A stretch of DNA of 64,000 nucleotides from Polyangium jinanense. Lineage in GTDB: Bacteria > Myxococcota > Polyangia > Polyangiales > Polyangiaceae. A program made the translations under genes and the position numbers. The stretch spans positions 1-64,000 of the forward strand of contig NZ_JAGTJJ010000026.1 in the NCBI RefSeq assembly GCF_028435365.1, given 5' to 3'. Below are positions 36,117-46,517 of the stretch, one piece after another. Each line of letters opens with the position of its first letter. Within the stretch, counting starts at the first letter, position 1. Under the pieces are notes generated by a model that saw only the letters and a program-made list of their open reading frames with translations, had not been told where the DNA came from and did no database searches.

Positions 36117-36764
36117 TCAGCCTTCCCCGCCGAACTTCTGCGGCATCTCGAGGAACTCGACGAAGTCCTGGAGCCTTCCGACGTCGGCGACGACGATGCC
36201 CCCCGAGACTTCACTGGCGAGGCGCAACCTGCGCAGCCGCAGCATCACATCGGAAGCCGCGACCGCGTCCACGCCGACATCACGCGCGAGATCTTCTGCC
36301 CGCGTACGGATCAGGATCCCCTCGGGCGTCTTCTCGCCGAACGCCTCCGCGCTCCGCGCCAGCGCGAGCATGATCCGCGCCTTCGGATCGCGGTGCATCA
36401 GCACCTCGATCAGCGCGTCGGCCGAGTCGAGCCGTTTCGCGAGCTTCTTGATCAGCCGCATCGCGATCTCGGAGTTGCCCGCGACCATCTTCTCGAGCGT
36501 CTTCGCCTCGACCAAGAGGCACCGCGTCGTCTCGACGACCGTCGCCGTCGCGCTGCGCGGCTTGCCGTTCAGGATCGCCAGCTCGCCGAGGAACTCGCCC
36601 GGGCCGAGCACCGCGATCACGCGCTCCTCGCCCGCGATCAACTTCGTGATGCGGACGGAGCCGGACTGGATCACGTACATCACATCGCCGGGATCGCCCT
36701 CGCGGCACAGTATGTCCCCGGCCGAGAACTCACGGCCAAACCGGGCGAAGAGCGGATCCGACAT
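36117..36764 (-). CDS. Cyclic-nucleotide-binding (Crp/Fnr-type) regulator
   Basis: Protein of 215 aa. A cNMP-binding domain fills residues about 8-120 (FSAGDILCREGDPGDVMYVIQSGSV, then the phosphate-binding-type segment GEFLGELAILNGKPRSATATV). The dimer helix LIKKLAKRLDSADALIEVLM follows, then a C-terminal winged-helix-like part (LARDVGVDAVAASDVMLRLRRLRLA) that fits a degenerate DNA-binding domain. The arginine in the phosphate cassette is shifted relative to Crp, so the ligand needs checking. It is probably co-transcribed with the phosphodiesterase, which would form a small feedback unit. Confidence 0.82.
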   Translation of the reverse strand: MSDPLFARFGREFSAGDILCREGDPGDVMYVIQSGSVRITKLIAGEERVIAVLGPGEFLGELAILNGKPRSATATVVETTRCLLVEAKTLEKMVAGNSEIAMRLIKKLAKRLDSADALIEVLMHRDPKARIMLALARSAEAFGEKTPEGILIRTRAEDLARDVGVDAVAASDVMLRLRRLRLASEVSGGIVVADVGRLQDFVEFLEMPQKFGGEG

Positions 36765-36833
36765 CGTGGGGGGAGTTTACCGCCATACGGCAGGCCGGGT
36801 CAAAAACCGGAGGTTCGGCCGCCGCGCTCTTCG

Positions 36834-36870
36834 AAAAACGAAAGCCCCGGACGTCGGAGACGCCCGAGGC
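36834..36870 (-). terminator. Rho-independent terminator of groES-groEL
   Basis: On the minus strand GCCTCGGGCGTC and GACGTCCGGGGC pair as a near-perfect 12-bp stem with wobble pairs and a small loop, followed by TTTCGTTTTT. It lies about 30 bp after the groEL stop. Confidence 0.8.
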
Positions 36871-36901
36871 CTTCGTCATGGCGTGAGGCTTTTCGGGGCG
36901 A

Positions 36902-39471
<2,570 letters not shown>

Positions 39472-39513
39472 CCCGAAGTCGGCTAAGAAGTGTCGCCGAC
39501 GGATTTGAAAACT

Positions 39514-39588
39514 GGTCCCATCGTCTAGCGGTTAGGACGCCGGCCTCTCACGTCGGTAACGCGGGTTCAATTCCCGCTGGGATCGCCA
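39514..39588 (+). tRNA. tRNA-Glu (anticodon CTC)
   Basis: Acceptor arm GGTCCCA/TGGGATC, D-arm, anticodon loop CTCTCAC (anticodon CTC) and T-arm GCGGGTTCAATTCCCGC are intact. The discriminator G at 39585 is followed by an encoded CCA. It lies 42 bp after tRNA-Gln in the same unit. Confidence 0.96.
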
Positions 39589-39603
39589 GGAAGTACAGAA
39601 AAG

Positions 39604-39637
39604 CGAAAACGGCACCTTCGGGTGCCGTTTTCGTTTT
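39604..39637 (+). terminator. Rho-independent terminator of the tRNA unit
   Basis: A perfect 13-bp stem CGAAAACGGCACC / GGTGCCGTTTTCG with a TTCG tetraloop is followed by TTTT. It is 15 bp after tRNA-Glu and clearly ends the tRNA transcript before recQ. Confidence 0.95.
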
Positions 39638-39705
39638 GTGCTTTTCGGTCCCGGATGGCCGTCCGCGGCCGGAATCGGCCCCAGGCTTGCATTTCGTCGT
39701 GGGCG

Positions 39706-41397
39706 ATGGCCAAAGGTCGAATCCCCTGGGCCCGGCTGCTCGCCGAGGCACGACAAAAATTCGGCGTCGAGCGCTTCCGGCCCGGCCAACGCGAGCTCAT
39801 CGAGGCCGTGCTCTCGGGCCACGACGCAATCGGCATCCTGCCCACCGGCGCGGGCAAGTCCCTCTGTTACGAGCTGCCGGCCCTCGTCCTGCCGAACCCC
39901 GTCGTGGTCGTCTCCCCGCTGATCGCGCTCATCCGCGACCAGGAGGACAAACTCGAGGACGCCGAGATCGACGCGACTCGGCTCGACTCGACCCTCACCG
40001 CGGACGAGGAGCGCCGCGCGACCGAAGATGTCCGCGAAGGCCGCCCTTCCCTCGTCTATGTGACCCCGGAGCGCCTCGAGCGAGCGGACGTCCTCGAAGA
40101 TCTGCGACGCGGCGGGGTCTCGCTGCTCGTCGTGGACGAGGCCCATTGCATCTCGCAATGGGGGCACGACTTCCGGCCGGCGTATTCGTTCCTCCGCGCC
40201 GCGCGAAAAGAGCTCGGCGATCCGCCCGTCCTCGCGCTCACGGCCACCGCCACGCCCGCCGTGCTCGACGACATCCACGCGGCCCTCGGAATCGAGGCCG
40301 CGCGCGTCGTGACGAACTCCATCGAGCGGGAGAACCTCTTTTTCGAGGTATTTCGCACGGTGAACGAGGAGGCCAAGATGAAGCGCCTCCTCGTGATCGC
40401 CGACGAGGTTTCCGGGCTCGGGATCGTCTACGTGTCGACCGTGAAGAAAGCCGAGGAGCTTCACGAGGCGCTCATCGCCCGCGGGATCGCGGCCGGCCTT
40501 TATCACGGGCGGCTCACGAAATCGGCGCGGGAGGCGGCCCAGGCGCGGTTCATGGCGAACGAGTTCCGCGTGATGGTCGCGACGAAGGCGTTCGGGATGG
40601 GCATCGACAAGAGCGATATCCGCTTCGTCGTGCACTGGGAGTTCCCGGATTCGGTCGAGAGTTATTACCAGGAGGCCGGCCGCGCCGGGCGCGACACGAA
40701 CGCGGCTCGCGCTGCATTGCTCTATCGAATCGAGGATCGCCGCGTGCAGGCCTATTTCCTCGGCGGCAAGCACCCGCGCCCGGAGGAAGCGGACAAGGTG
40801 CTCGCGGTCCTGCTCGCCGCGCCGGGCCGCGACCTCGAAGCGCGCGCGATCGCCGAGATGGCCGGCGTACCCGAGCGCCACGCCAAGGTGCTGCTCGCGT
40901 CGCTCGACGCAGAGGGCCTCGTCCTCCGCCGAAAAGGCTGCTTCCGCGCCACGGCCGCGCTGCGAAGGGCCGGCTCCGCGAGCGTCCTCGGTGAGATCCG
41001 CGAACGACGCAGGCATGAGGATCGGGCGCGGCTCGACGCGATCATCCGTTATGCCGAGACCACCGAATGCCGCACGCGCTACCTCCGCCGTTACTTCGGC
41101 GAGGAGGAAGGCGAGACCTGCGGACATTGCGACAATTGCCGCGATCACACGGCCGAGCGCCTCGCCGCGGCCGCCTTCGCGGCGAGAGCCGAGGAGCCCC
41201 CGCCGGTCGTCGTGCCTTCGCTCGCCGCGCCGCCGGAGCCGCCGGCCTTTGCCGTGGGCGAGCCCGTGCGCCACGAGAAATTCGGCGAGGGGGAGGTGCT
41301 CGCGGTGGACGAGAAACGCGTCAAGGTGGCCTTCCCGGGCGACGTCGGGACCCGCGTGGTCGAAGCGTCCTACCTCGAGAAAAAGAACGCCGCCTGA
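39706..41397 (+). CDS. recQ: ATP-dependent DNA helicase RecQ
   Basis: Protein of 563 aa. Motif 0 and Walker A (FRPGQRELIEAVLSGHDAIGILPTGAGKS), the DEAH box with aromatic-rich loop (VDEAHCISQWGHDFRP) and helicase motif VI (QEAGRAGRD) are all clear. The RecQ zinc site is ECRTRYLRRYFGEEEGETCGHCDNC. A winged-helix-like part lies before it in sequence (DLEARAIAEMAGVPERHAKVLLASLDAEGLVLRRKG), an order unlike E. coli RecQ. There is no HRDC domain; instead the C-terminus (VGEPVRHEKFGEGEVLAVDEKRVKVAFPG) resembles the C-terminal domain of UvrD/PcrA helicases. Confidence 0.92.
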   Translation: MAKGRIPWARLLAEARQKFGVERFRPGQRELIEAVLSGHDAIGILPTGAGKSLCYELPALVLPNPVVVVSPLIALIRDQEDKLEDAEIDATRLDSTLTADEERRATEDVREGRPSLVYVTPERLERADVLEDLRRGGVSLLVVDEAHCISQWGHDFRPAYSFLRAARKELGDPPVLALTATATPAVLDDIHAALGIEAARVVTNSIERENLFFEVFRTVNEEAKMKRLLVIADEVSGLGIVYVSTVKKAEELHEALIARGIAAGLYHGRLTKSAREAAQARFMANEFRVMVATKAFGMGIDKSDIRFVVHWEFPDSVESYYQEAGRAGRDTNAARAALLYRIEDRRVQAYFLGGKHPRPEEADKVLAVLLAAPGRDLEARAIAEMAGVPERHAKVLLASLDAEGLVLRRKGCFRATAALRRAGSASVLGEIRERRRHEDRARLDAIIRYAETTECRTRYLRRYFGEEEGETCGHCDNCRDHTAERLAAAAFAARAEEPPPVVVPSLAAPPEPPAFAVGEPVRHEKFGEGEVLAVDEKRVKVAFPGDVGTRVVEASYLEKKNAA

Positions 41398-41452
41398 GCC
41401 TCGCCGCTCCGCCGCGCTTGCACGCGCCGCCCTCTTTTGAGAGAGAGGACAC

Positions 41453-42391
41453 ATGAAGGCGCTCCAGTGCACAGAAAACGGCGTCGCTCTCGCCGACGTC
41501 CCCGATCCCGAGCCCACGCCGGGCGAGGTGGTGGTCAAGGTCCGGTCGGCCGGGATCTGCAATACCGATCAGGAGCTCGCCCGCGGGTACATGGATTTCC
41601 GTGGCGTGCTCGGGCACGAGGTCATCGGCATGCACGCGGGCAAGCGCGTGGCCATGGAGATCAATTGCGCCTGCGGGAAATGCGCGACCTGCCGCGCGGG
41701 CGGGCGTAACCATTGCCCCACGCGCACCGTGCTCGGGATCCTCGGCCGAGACGGCGGGATCGCCGAATTCGTGCGGATTCCCGAGGAAAACCTGCACATT
41801 TTGCCGGACACGATCCCCGACGAGAGCGCCGCCTTCATCGAGCCGCTCGCCGCCGCGCTGCATGCCTTCGACGAGGCCGCGCCCCGGCCGGGTGATCGAG
41901 TTTGCCTGCTCGGCGACGGCAAGCTCGGCCTGCTCACGGGGCTCGCGCTCGCCGCGCGGCGCGGGGATCTCGGCCGCGCCGTCGCCGTCGGCCGGCACCG
42001 GGACAAACTCGCGCTCCTCGAAGCGGCCGGACTCGACGTCGCGCTCGAATCGGAGTTTTCCGAGGCGGGATTCGACCTCGTCGTGGAGGCGACCGGAAAA
42101 CCCGCCGGGCTCGCCCGCGCGCTCGCCATCGTGAAGCCGCGCGGCACGATCATCCTGAAGAGCACGTATGCAGGCGTCGCGAACGTCGATCTCGCGCCGG
42201 CCGTGATCAACGAGAACAAGATCATCGGCTCGCGTTGCGGCGATTTTCAGCGCGCCATCGACGTGCTCGCCCGGGGCGTCGTCGATCCGCGGCCGCTCAT
42301 TTCGGCGCGGTATCCGCTCGCGGACGCCGCGCGTGCGTTCCAGCGCGCCGCCGAGCCGGGCGTCTTGAAGGTCCTCGTCCTGCCTTCTTGA
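41453..42391 (+). CDS. Zinc-dependent medium-chain alcohol/polyol dehydrogenase
   Basis: Protein of 312 aa. Catalytic zinc ligands Cys36 (GICNTD) and His55-Glu56 (GHE) and the four structural-zinc cysteines (Cys74, 77, 80 and 88 in CACGKCATCRAGGRNHC) are all present. The NAD fold motif is LGDGKLGLL rather than the usual GxGxxG. The enzyme resembles threonine/sorbitol dehydrogenases but is about 30 residues shorter. The substrate is unknown. It starts 55 bp after recQ with GAGAGAGG upstream, and its stop lies 1 bp from the stop of the convergent phosphoesterase gene. Confidence 0.85.
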   Translation: MKALQCTENGVALADVPDPEPTPGEVVVKVRSAGICNTDQELARGYMDFRGVLGHEVIGMHAGKRVAMEINCACGKCATCRAGGRNHCPTRTVLGILGRDGGIAEFVRIPEENLHILPDTIPDESAAFIEPLAAALHAFDEAAPRPGDRVCLLGDGKLGLLTGLALAARRGDLGRAVAVGRHRDKLALLEAAGLDVALESEFSEAGFDLVVEATGKPAGLARALAIVKPRGTIILKSTYAGVANVDLAPAVINENKIIGSRCGDFQRAIDVLARGVVDPRPLISARYPLADAARAFQRAAEPGVLKVLVLPS

Positions 42392-42392
42392 A

Positions 42393-43685
42393 TCAGGCCG
42401 ACACGAGCACGACGCGCGTCACCTCCGGCGGCGCGCCGACCCGCGCCGGCGGCCCCGCCGTGCCGAATCCGCGATTCACCCACAGCCGCGACCCATTCCG
42501 CTCGTAAAGCCCCGCCACGTAGCCATAAGGCAACACGAGCTTGCCCGGCTGCAAGGCCCCGAGATTGACCTGCCCGCCGTGCGTGTGCCCGGAAAGCTGC
42601 AAGGCCACCTGGCCCGCGGCGTCCGGGAAAAACACGGGGTTGTGGCAAAGCAAGACGCGCGGCAGATCCTTCGGGACGTGCGCGAGCGCGGCTTCGAGGT
42701 TCGGCCCATTCCCCGGCGAGAGGCGCCGCGCCCACACGTCCTCCACGCCGAGCAGCGCGAACCCGTCCTTGTCATCGCCGACGACGAAGCCGTCATTGCG
42801 CAGCACACGCGCCCCGGCCGCCTTCAAGGCCGAAACGACCTCGTCGATCCCCGCATACCAGTCGTGATTGCCCGGAATGGCCACGACGCCGTCCCGCGCG
42901 AGCGGCGCGATGTTTCGCACGAAGCGCCCGAGCATCTCCGCGTATTTCGCGTCGTTGTCGAGCAGATCCCCCGTGAGCACGATCCGATCGGGCCGCGCCT
43001 TGCGCACGAGCTCCTCGGCCGCGCGCATCTCGGCGTCGCCGACGAACGTGCCGAAATGAATGTCCGAGAGCTGGACCAGCGTATACCCGTCGAGGCGTTT
43101 CGAGAGCCCCGGGATCCGGACGGGCACATCCTCGATCACGTAATCGTGCCGGCCGAAGACCGCGCCATAAAATGAACTGCCCGAGCCCACGAGCAGCGCC
43201 GATCCCGTCACCGCCTGGCCGAGGAAGACGCGGCGCGTGGGCAGCGCCGGCCCCTTCTCGGGCGCAGGCTCGGTTTTCGCGGGCTCCGCGGCAGGCGCAG
43301 GCGCGGGCGCGGGCGCCGCAGGCTCGGTCGCGAGGGCGAGCACAGGCTCGGGCGCGGGCGCGGGGGCGGGCTCGGGCTTCACGCGCGACGCGAGCCACGT
43401 GAAAGGCAGGGCCCCGAGCTTCGCGAGATCGACGAGCAAGAGCAGGCCCGTGCTGATGAGCAAGGCGAGCAGGAGCGTGAACGCGACCTCGCCGAGCAGG
43501 CGCACGCCGAGGGCACGCGCGAGGATCATCGACACCATGGCCCCGAGCACCACGAAGAGGCCGGTTCGCTCGGCCCGCACGGAGAGCTCGAACGACTGCT
43601 TGACCCGACGGCCGAGGTAGAAGCTCGCAGCGAAAAGGACGAGCGAGACGACCACGAAAAAGATCACGAACCGCGGAATTCCCAT
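42393..43685 (-). CDS. Membrane-anchored metallophosphoesterase
   Basis: Protein of 430 aa from the ATG at 43685. The N-terminal 95 residues carry about three membrane helices (FVIFFVVVSLVLFAASFYLG, LFVVLGAMVSMILARALGV and LLLALLISTGLLLLV). A Pro/Ala linker follows, then a twin-arginine-like PTRRVFLGQAVTGSALLVGSG helix. The phosphoesterase domain (about 195-430) has the metal motifs LSDIHFGT, LTGDLLDN, GNHDWY, LCHNPV and SGHTHGGQ. It probably acts outside the cytoplasm, on phospholipid or nucleotide headgroups. The kinase-FGE gene lies 84 bp upstream on the same strand. Confidence 0.9.
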   Translation of the reverse strand: MGIPRFVIFFVVVSLVLFAASFYLGRRVKQSFELSVRAERTGLFVVLGAMVSMILARALGVRLLGEVAFTLLLALLISTGLLLLVDLAKLGALPFTWLASRVKPEPAPAPAPEPVLALATEPAAPAPAPAPAAEPAKTEPAPEKGPALPTRRVFLGQAVTGSALLVGSGSSFYGAVFGRHDYVIEDVPVRIPGLSKRLDGYTLVQLSDIHFGTFVGDAEMRAAEELVRKARPDRIVLTGDLLDNDAKYAEMLGRFVRNIAPLARDGVVAIPGNHDWYAGIDEVVSALKAAGARVLRNDGFVVGDDKDGFALLGVEDVWARRLSPGNGPNLEAALAHVPKDLPRVLLCHNPVFFPDAAGQVALQLSGHTHGGQVNLGALQPGKLVLPYGYVAGLYERNGSRLWVNRGFGTAGPPARVGAPPEVTRVVLVSA

Positions 43686-43769
43686 GGGATGCCGTGCCCT
43701 CGGTCGCGGAGCGTAGCGCACGCCCGGGCCGCGCGGCAGGGGGCCGCCCGAAGAGATCCGGCTCGCCGC

Positions 43770-45581
43770 TCAGCGCGCCGATCGCACGCAACGAAAGCCG
43801 CCGCCCGCGAAGCGATAATGCGGCTCGAACCGGGTGCGCGAATAGGTCTTCAGCGATTGCGCGCCGAAGAGCCAGGACCCGCCGCGCATGACGTAGAGCG
43901 GATGCCGCGGCTTCGCAGTGTTCTTCGGGTTGCGCGAGGGGCCGTCCATGTAAAACGCCGGATCGTCGACGTCCTCGCACCACTCCCAGACGTTACCGGC
44001 CATGTCGAGGACGCCGTACGGCGACTGGCCCTCGGGATACGAGCCGACGGGCGCCGTGCCACGATGTTTTCCACCGTAATGGGCCCGCGTGGGCGTCGGC
44101 TCGGCCTTGCCCCAGGGATATCGCCGGCCGTCCGTCCCACGCGCGGCTTTTTCCCATTCGGCCTCCGTGGGCAAACGCTTGCCGGCCCACGAGGCAAACG
44201 CGCACGCGTCGTCCCACGAGACGTTCACCACCGGATGATCCTCGAGCCCCCGCGGCACGGCGCCACGCGCCCAGTGCGCGAGGAAACGACCGCCGCTCTC
44301 GTCAGCCGGCTTGTATCCGGTGACCTGCACGAAGAGCGCGAATTGCCGGTTCGTGACCGGCGCGCGATCGATGTAATACGCATCGAGGAAAACCTCGCGC
44401 CGATCCGGGCCCATGAGAAACGACCCCGCCGGCACGAGCACGGACTCGGCGCCGTCGGTGTCGCGCAGGACCGTCGCGAGCGGCGGAATGGACGTGCTGC
44501 TCGGGCGCAGGACGACGGGCCCCGGCGCGGGCTCGTCGATGGCGGCGAGGAGGCGCTCGCGGAACTCCGCGCACGTCTGCGGCCGCTGCGAGGGGTTTTT
44601 CGCGAGCGCGGAGAGGATGAGCTCCTCGAGCGGGGCCGGGATCTCGGCGCGGTGTTGCAAGGGCGGCGGGGGCTCGGCCTGGACGTGCGCCATCATCAGC
44701 GCGAAATGGTTGTCCTCGGGGAAAGGCGGCCGGCCCGCCGCGAGCTCGTAGAGCGAGACGCCAAGCGAGTAGACGTCCGAGCGATGATCGGCCGTCTTGT
44801 CGCCCCTCACCTGCTCGGGCGACATGTACCGGCAGGTGCCGAGCAGCGCGCCGCTCACGGTGTACGTCGTGCCTTCGAGGATCCGCGCGATGCCGAAATC
44901 GACGACCTTGGGGACGAGCTCGCCCGAAGGCCCGCGCATGACGAGCACGTTGTCGGGCTTGAGGTCGCGATGCACGATGCCCTGCCGGTGCGCCGCGTCC
45001 ATCGCGTCGAGCACGGCCGCGAAGATCTCGCGGATCTCGACGAACGGCATGCGGCCGCGCCATTTCACGAGGTGATGCGCGAGCGTCTGCCCCTCGACGT
45101 GCTCCATCACGATGCCGAGCAGGTGCTCGTGCTCGATGAGGTCGAAGACGGAGACGACGTGCGGGTGTGAGAACGTGCGCAGGACGCGGGCCTCGCGGAT
45201 GAAGCGGCGCCGGATCTCGGCGTCGCCCGCGAGGTTCGAGTGCAGGCACTTGATGGCGACCGTGCGGCCGAGCGCGCTGTCGTGCGCGCGGTAGACGACG
45301 CCCATGCCGCCCTCGCCGAGCACGCTCTGCACGGCGTACACGCCCGAGAGCACGGTGCCCGCGGGGATGCGCATGGGCGGAAGGCGGCTCGGCGTGGGCC
45401 CGGACGCGGGCGTGGGTTCGCGTTCGACCGGCGTCGTCGGCGCGAGCGCGCTCGGCACCTTCGCGAAGAGAACCGTGGGATCGGCCGCGGCCACAACGGG
45501 GGCGCCGCAATCGGCGCAAAACCGCGCCTTCTCGCCGATCACGGCGCCGCAACGCCGGCAGGAGGGCTCGCCCGAGGCCAT
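43770..45581 (-). CDS. Zinc-ribbon Ser/Thr protein kinase fused to an FGE-sulfatase-like domain
   Basis: Protein of 603 aa from the ATG at 45581 (MASGEPSCRRCG); a longer in-frame stretch upstream lies opposite the hydrolase gene and is rejected. A zinc ribbon (Cys8, 11, 22 and 25) is followed by a Hanks-type kinase (about 77-345) with VLGEGGMGVVYRA, the ATP lysine in VAIKCLH, HRDLKPDN (His204, Asp206), DFGIA and a GT-x-x-YMSPEQVRG activation end. The C-terminal 210 residues are an FGE-sulfatase module (VPAGSFLMG, VTNRQFALF, VSWDDACAFASWAGKRLPTEAEWEKAARG, NVWEWCED and MRGGSW). The fusion is typical of myxobacteria. The FGE part is more likely a binding than a formylglycine-making module. Confidence 0.93.
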   Translation of the reverse strand: MASGEPSCRRCGAVIGEKARFCADCGAPVVAAADPTVLFAKVPSALAPTTPVEREPTPASGPTPSRLPPMRIPAGTVLSGVYAVQSVLGEGGMGVVYRAHDSALGRTVAIKCLHSNLAGDAEIRRRFIREARVLRTFSHPHVVSVFDLIEHEHLLGIVMEHVEGQTLAHHLVKWRGRMPFVEIREIFAAVLDAMDAAHRQGIVHRDLKPDNVLVMRGPSGELVPKVVDFGIARILEGTTYTVSGALLGTCRYMSPEQVRGDKTADHRSDVYSLGVSLYELAAGRPPFPEDNHFALMMAHVQAEPPPPLQHRAEIPAPLEELILSALAKNPSQRPQTCAEFRERLLAAIDEPAPGPVVLRPSSTSIPPLATVLRDTDGAESVLVPAGSFLMGPDRREVFLDAYYIDRAPVTNRQFALFVQVTGYKPADESGGRFLAHWARGAVPRGLEDHPVVNVSWDDACAFASWAGKRLPTEAEWEKAARGTDGRRYPWGKAEPTPTRAHYGGKHRGTAPVGSYPEGQSPYGVLDMAGNVWEWCEDVDDPAFYMDGPSRNPKNTAKPRHPLYVMRGGSWLFGAQSLKTYSRTRFEPHYRFAGGGFRCVRSAR

Positions 45582-45662
45582 GGGGGCGGCAGAGCTTCGC
45601 AGATCGCCGGGGTACCAGGCAAGACATCGTCGCGCCCGAACCCTGCGTGGTAAAAAGTGACC

Positions 45663-46517
45663 ATGGTACTTCTGTCCGTCCTCGACCACGTGACGCGTGC
45701 GATGCTCGTGCGCCGCGGCGTCGAGAGCCGCTTCGTCGAAACGCCCGTCGGACGCGTGCACGTCTACGACGCGCGTGGCGAGGGAGCGGCCCCGCCGGTC
45801 GTGTTCCTGCATGGGATCGCCGCGTCCTCCGCGGTGTTCGCGCCGACCCTCGCCAGGCTCCGGAAAAAGAGCCGTCGCGTGCTCGCCGTCGACGCGCCGG
45901 GCCACGGCCTGTCGAGCCCGCCGTGGATGACGCTGGGGCCCGAGCGTCTGTTCGAATCCCTGGCCTACGTGCTCGATCACGAGCTCGACGCGAAGGCGCT
46001 CGTCGTGGGCAACTCGCTCGGCGGCGCGATGGCGCTCAGGTACGCGCAACGAAGGCCCGAGCGCGTCGCGGGCCTCGCGCTCACCTCACCAGGCGGCGCG
46101 CCGGTCGAGGATCCCGAGGAGCGCGAGCGTTTCCTGCGCGGCTTCGTCATCGAGAGCGTGCGCGACGCCCGCGACTTCCTCGGGCGCTTGAACCACGCCG
46201 TGCCGTGGTACGGGCCGCTCGTCGCGCCGGACATCGTGCGTATCTTCAAGAACCCATCCGTGCGTTCGATCCTCGACGGGCTCGAACCGCAACACTTCTT
46301 CGCCCCGGGCGAGCTCGCCTCGCTCGCCATGCCGATCCACGTGATCTGGGGCAAGTCGGACCGCGTGATCCCGCCGTGTTGCCTCGGGTTTTTCAAGAAA
46401 AACCTGCCTCCGCACACGGTCTTCCTGGAGCCCGAGGGCATCGGGCACTCGCCGCACACCGAGGACCCGAAGGCGTTCGCGGACTTCGTGCTCGGCGCGC
46501 TCGAACGGGCCTCGTGA
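45663..46517 (+). CDS. Alpha/beta hydrolase
   Basis: Protein of 284 aa. The fold is clear: VVFLHGIAASSAVFAPTLARL (oxyanion loop), nucleophile elbow GNSLGG, the acid in IWGKSD and the final His in GHSPHTEDP. No signal peptide was seen, and the substrate is unknown. A GTG start at 45657 is also possible. It is divergent from the kinase gene across 81 bp, and its TGA overlaps the GTG of the next gene (GTGA), so the two are co-translated. Confidence 0.88.
   Translation: MVLLSVLDHVTRAMLVRRGVESRFVETPVGRVHVYDARGEGAAPPVVFLHGIAASSAVFAPTLARLRKKSRRVLAVDAPGHGLSSPPWMTLGPERLFESLAYVLDHELDAKALVVGNSLGGAMALRYAQRRPERVAGLALTSPGGAPVEDPEERERFLRGFVIESVRDARDFLGRLNHAVPWYGPLVAPDIVRIFKNPSVRSILDGLEPQHFFAPGELASLAMPIHVIWGKSDRVIPPCCLGFFKKNLPPHTVFLEPEGIGHSPHTEDPKAFADFVLGALERAS

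Noticed and set aside
45582..46049. N-terminal extension of the kinase-FGE protein
   Set aside because: It would overlap the divergent hydrolase gene antisense. The zinc ribbon begins right after the ATG at 45581.
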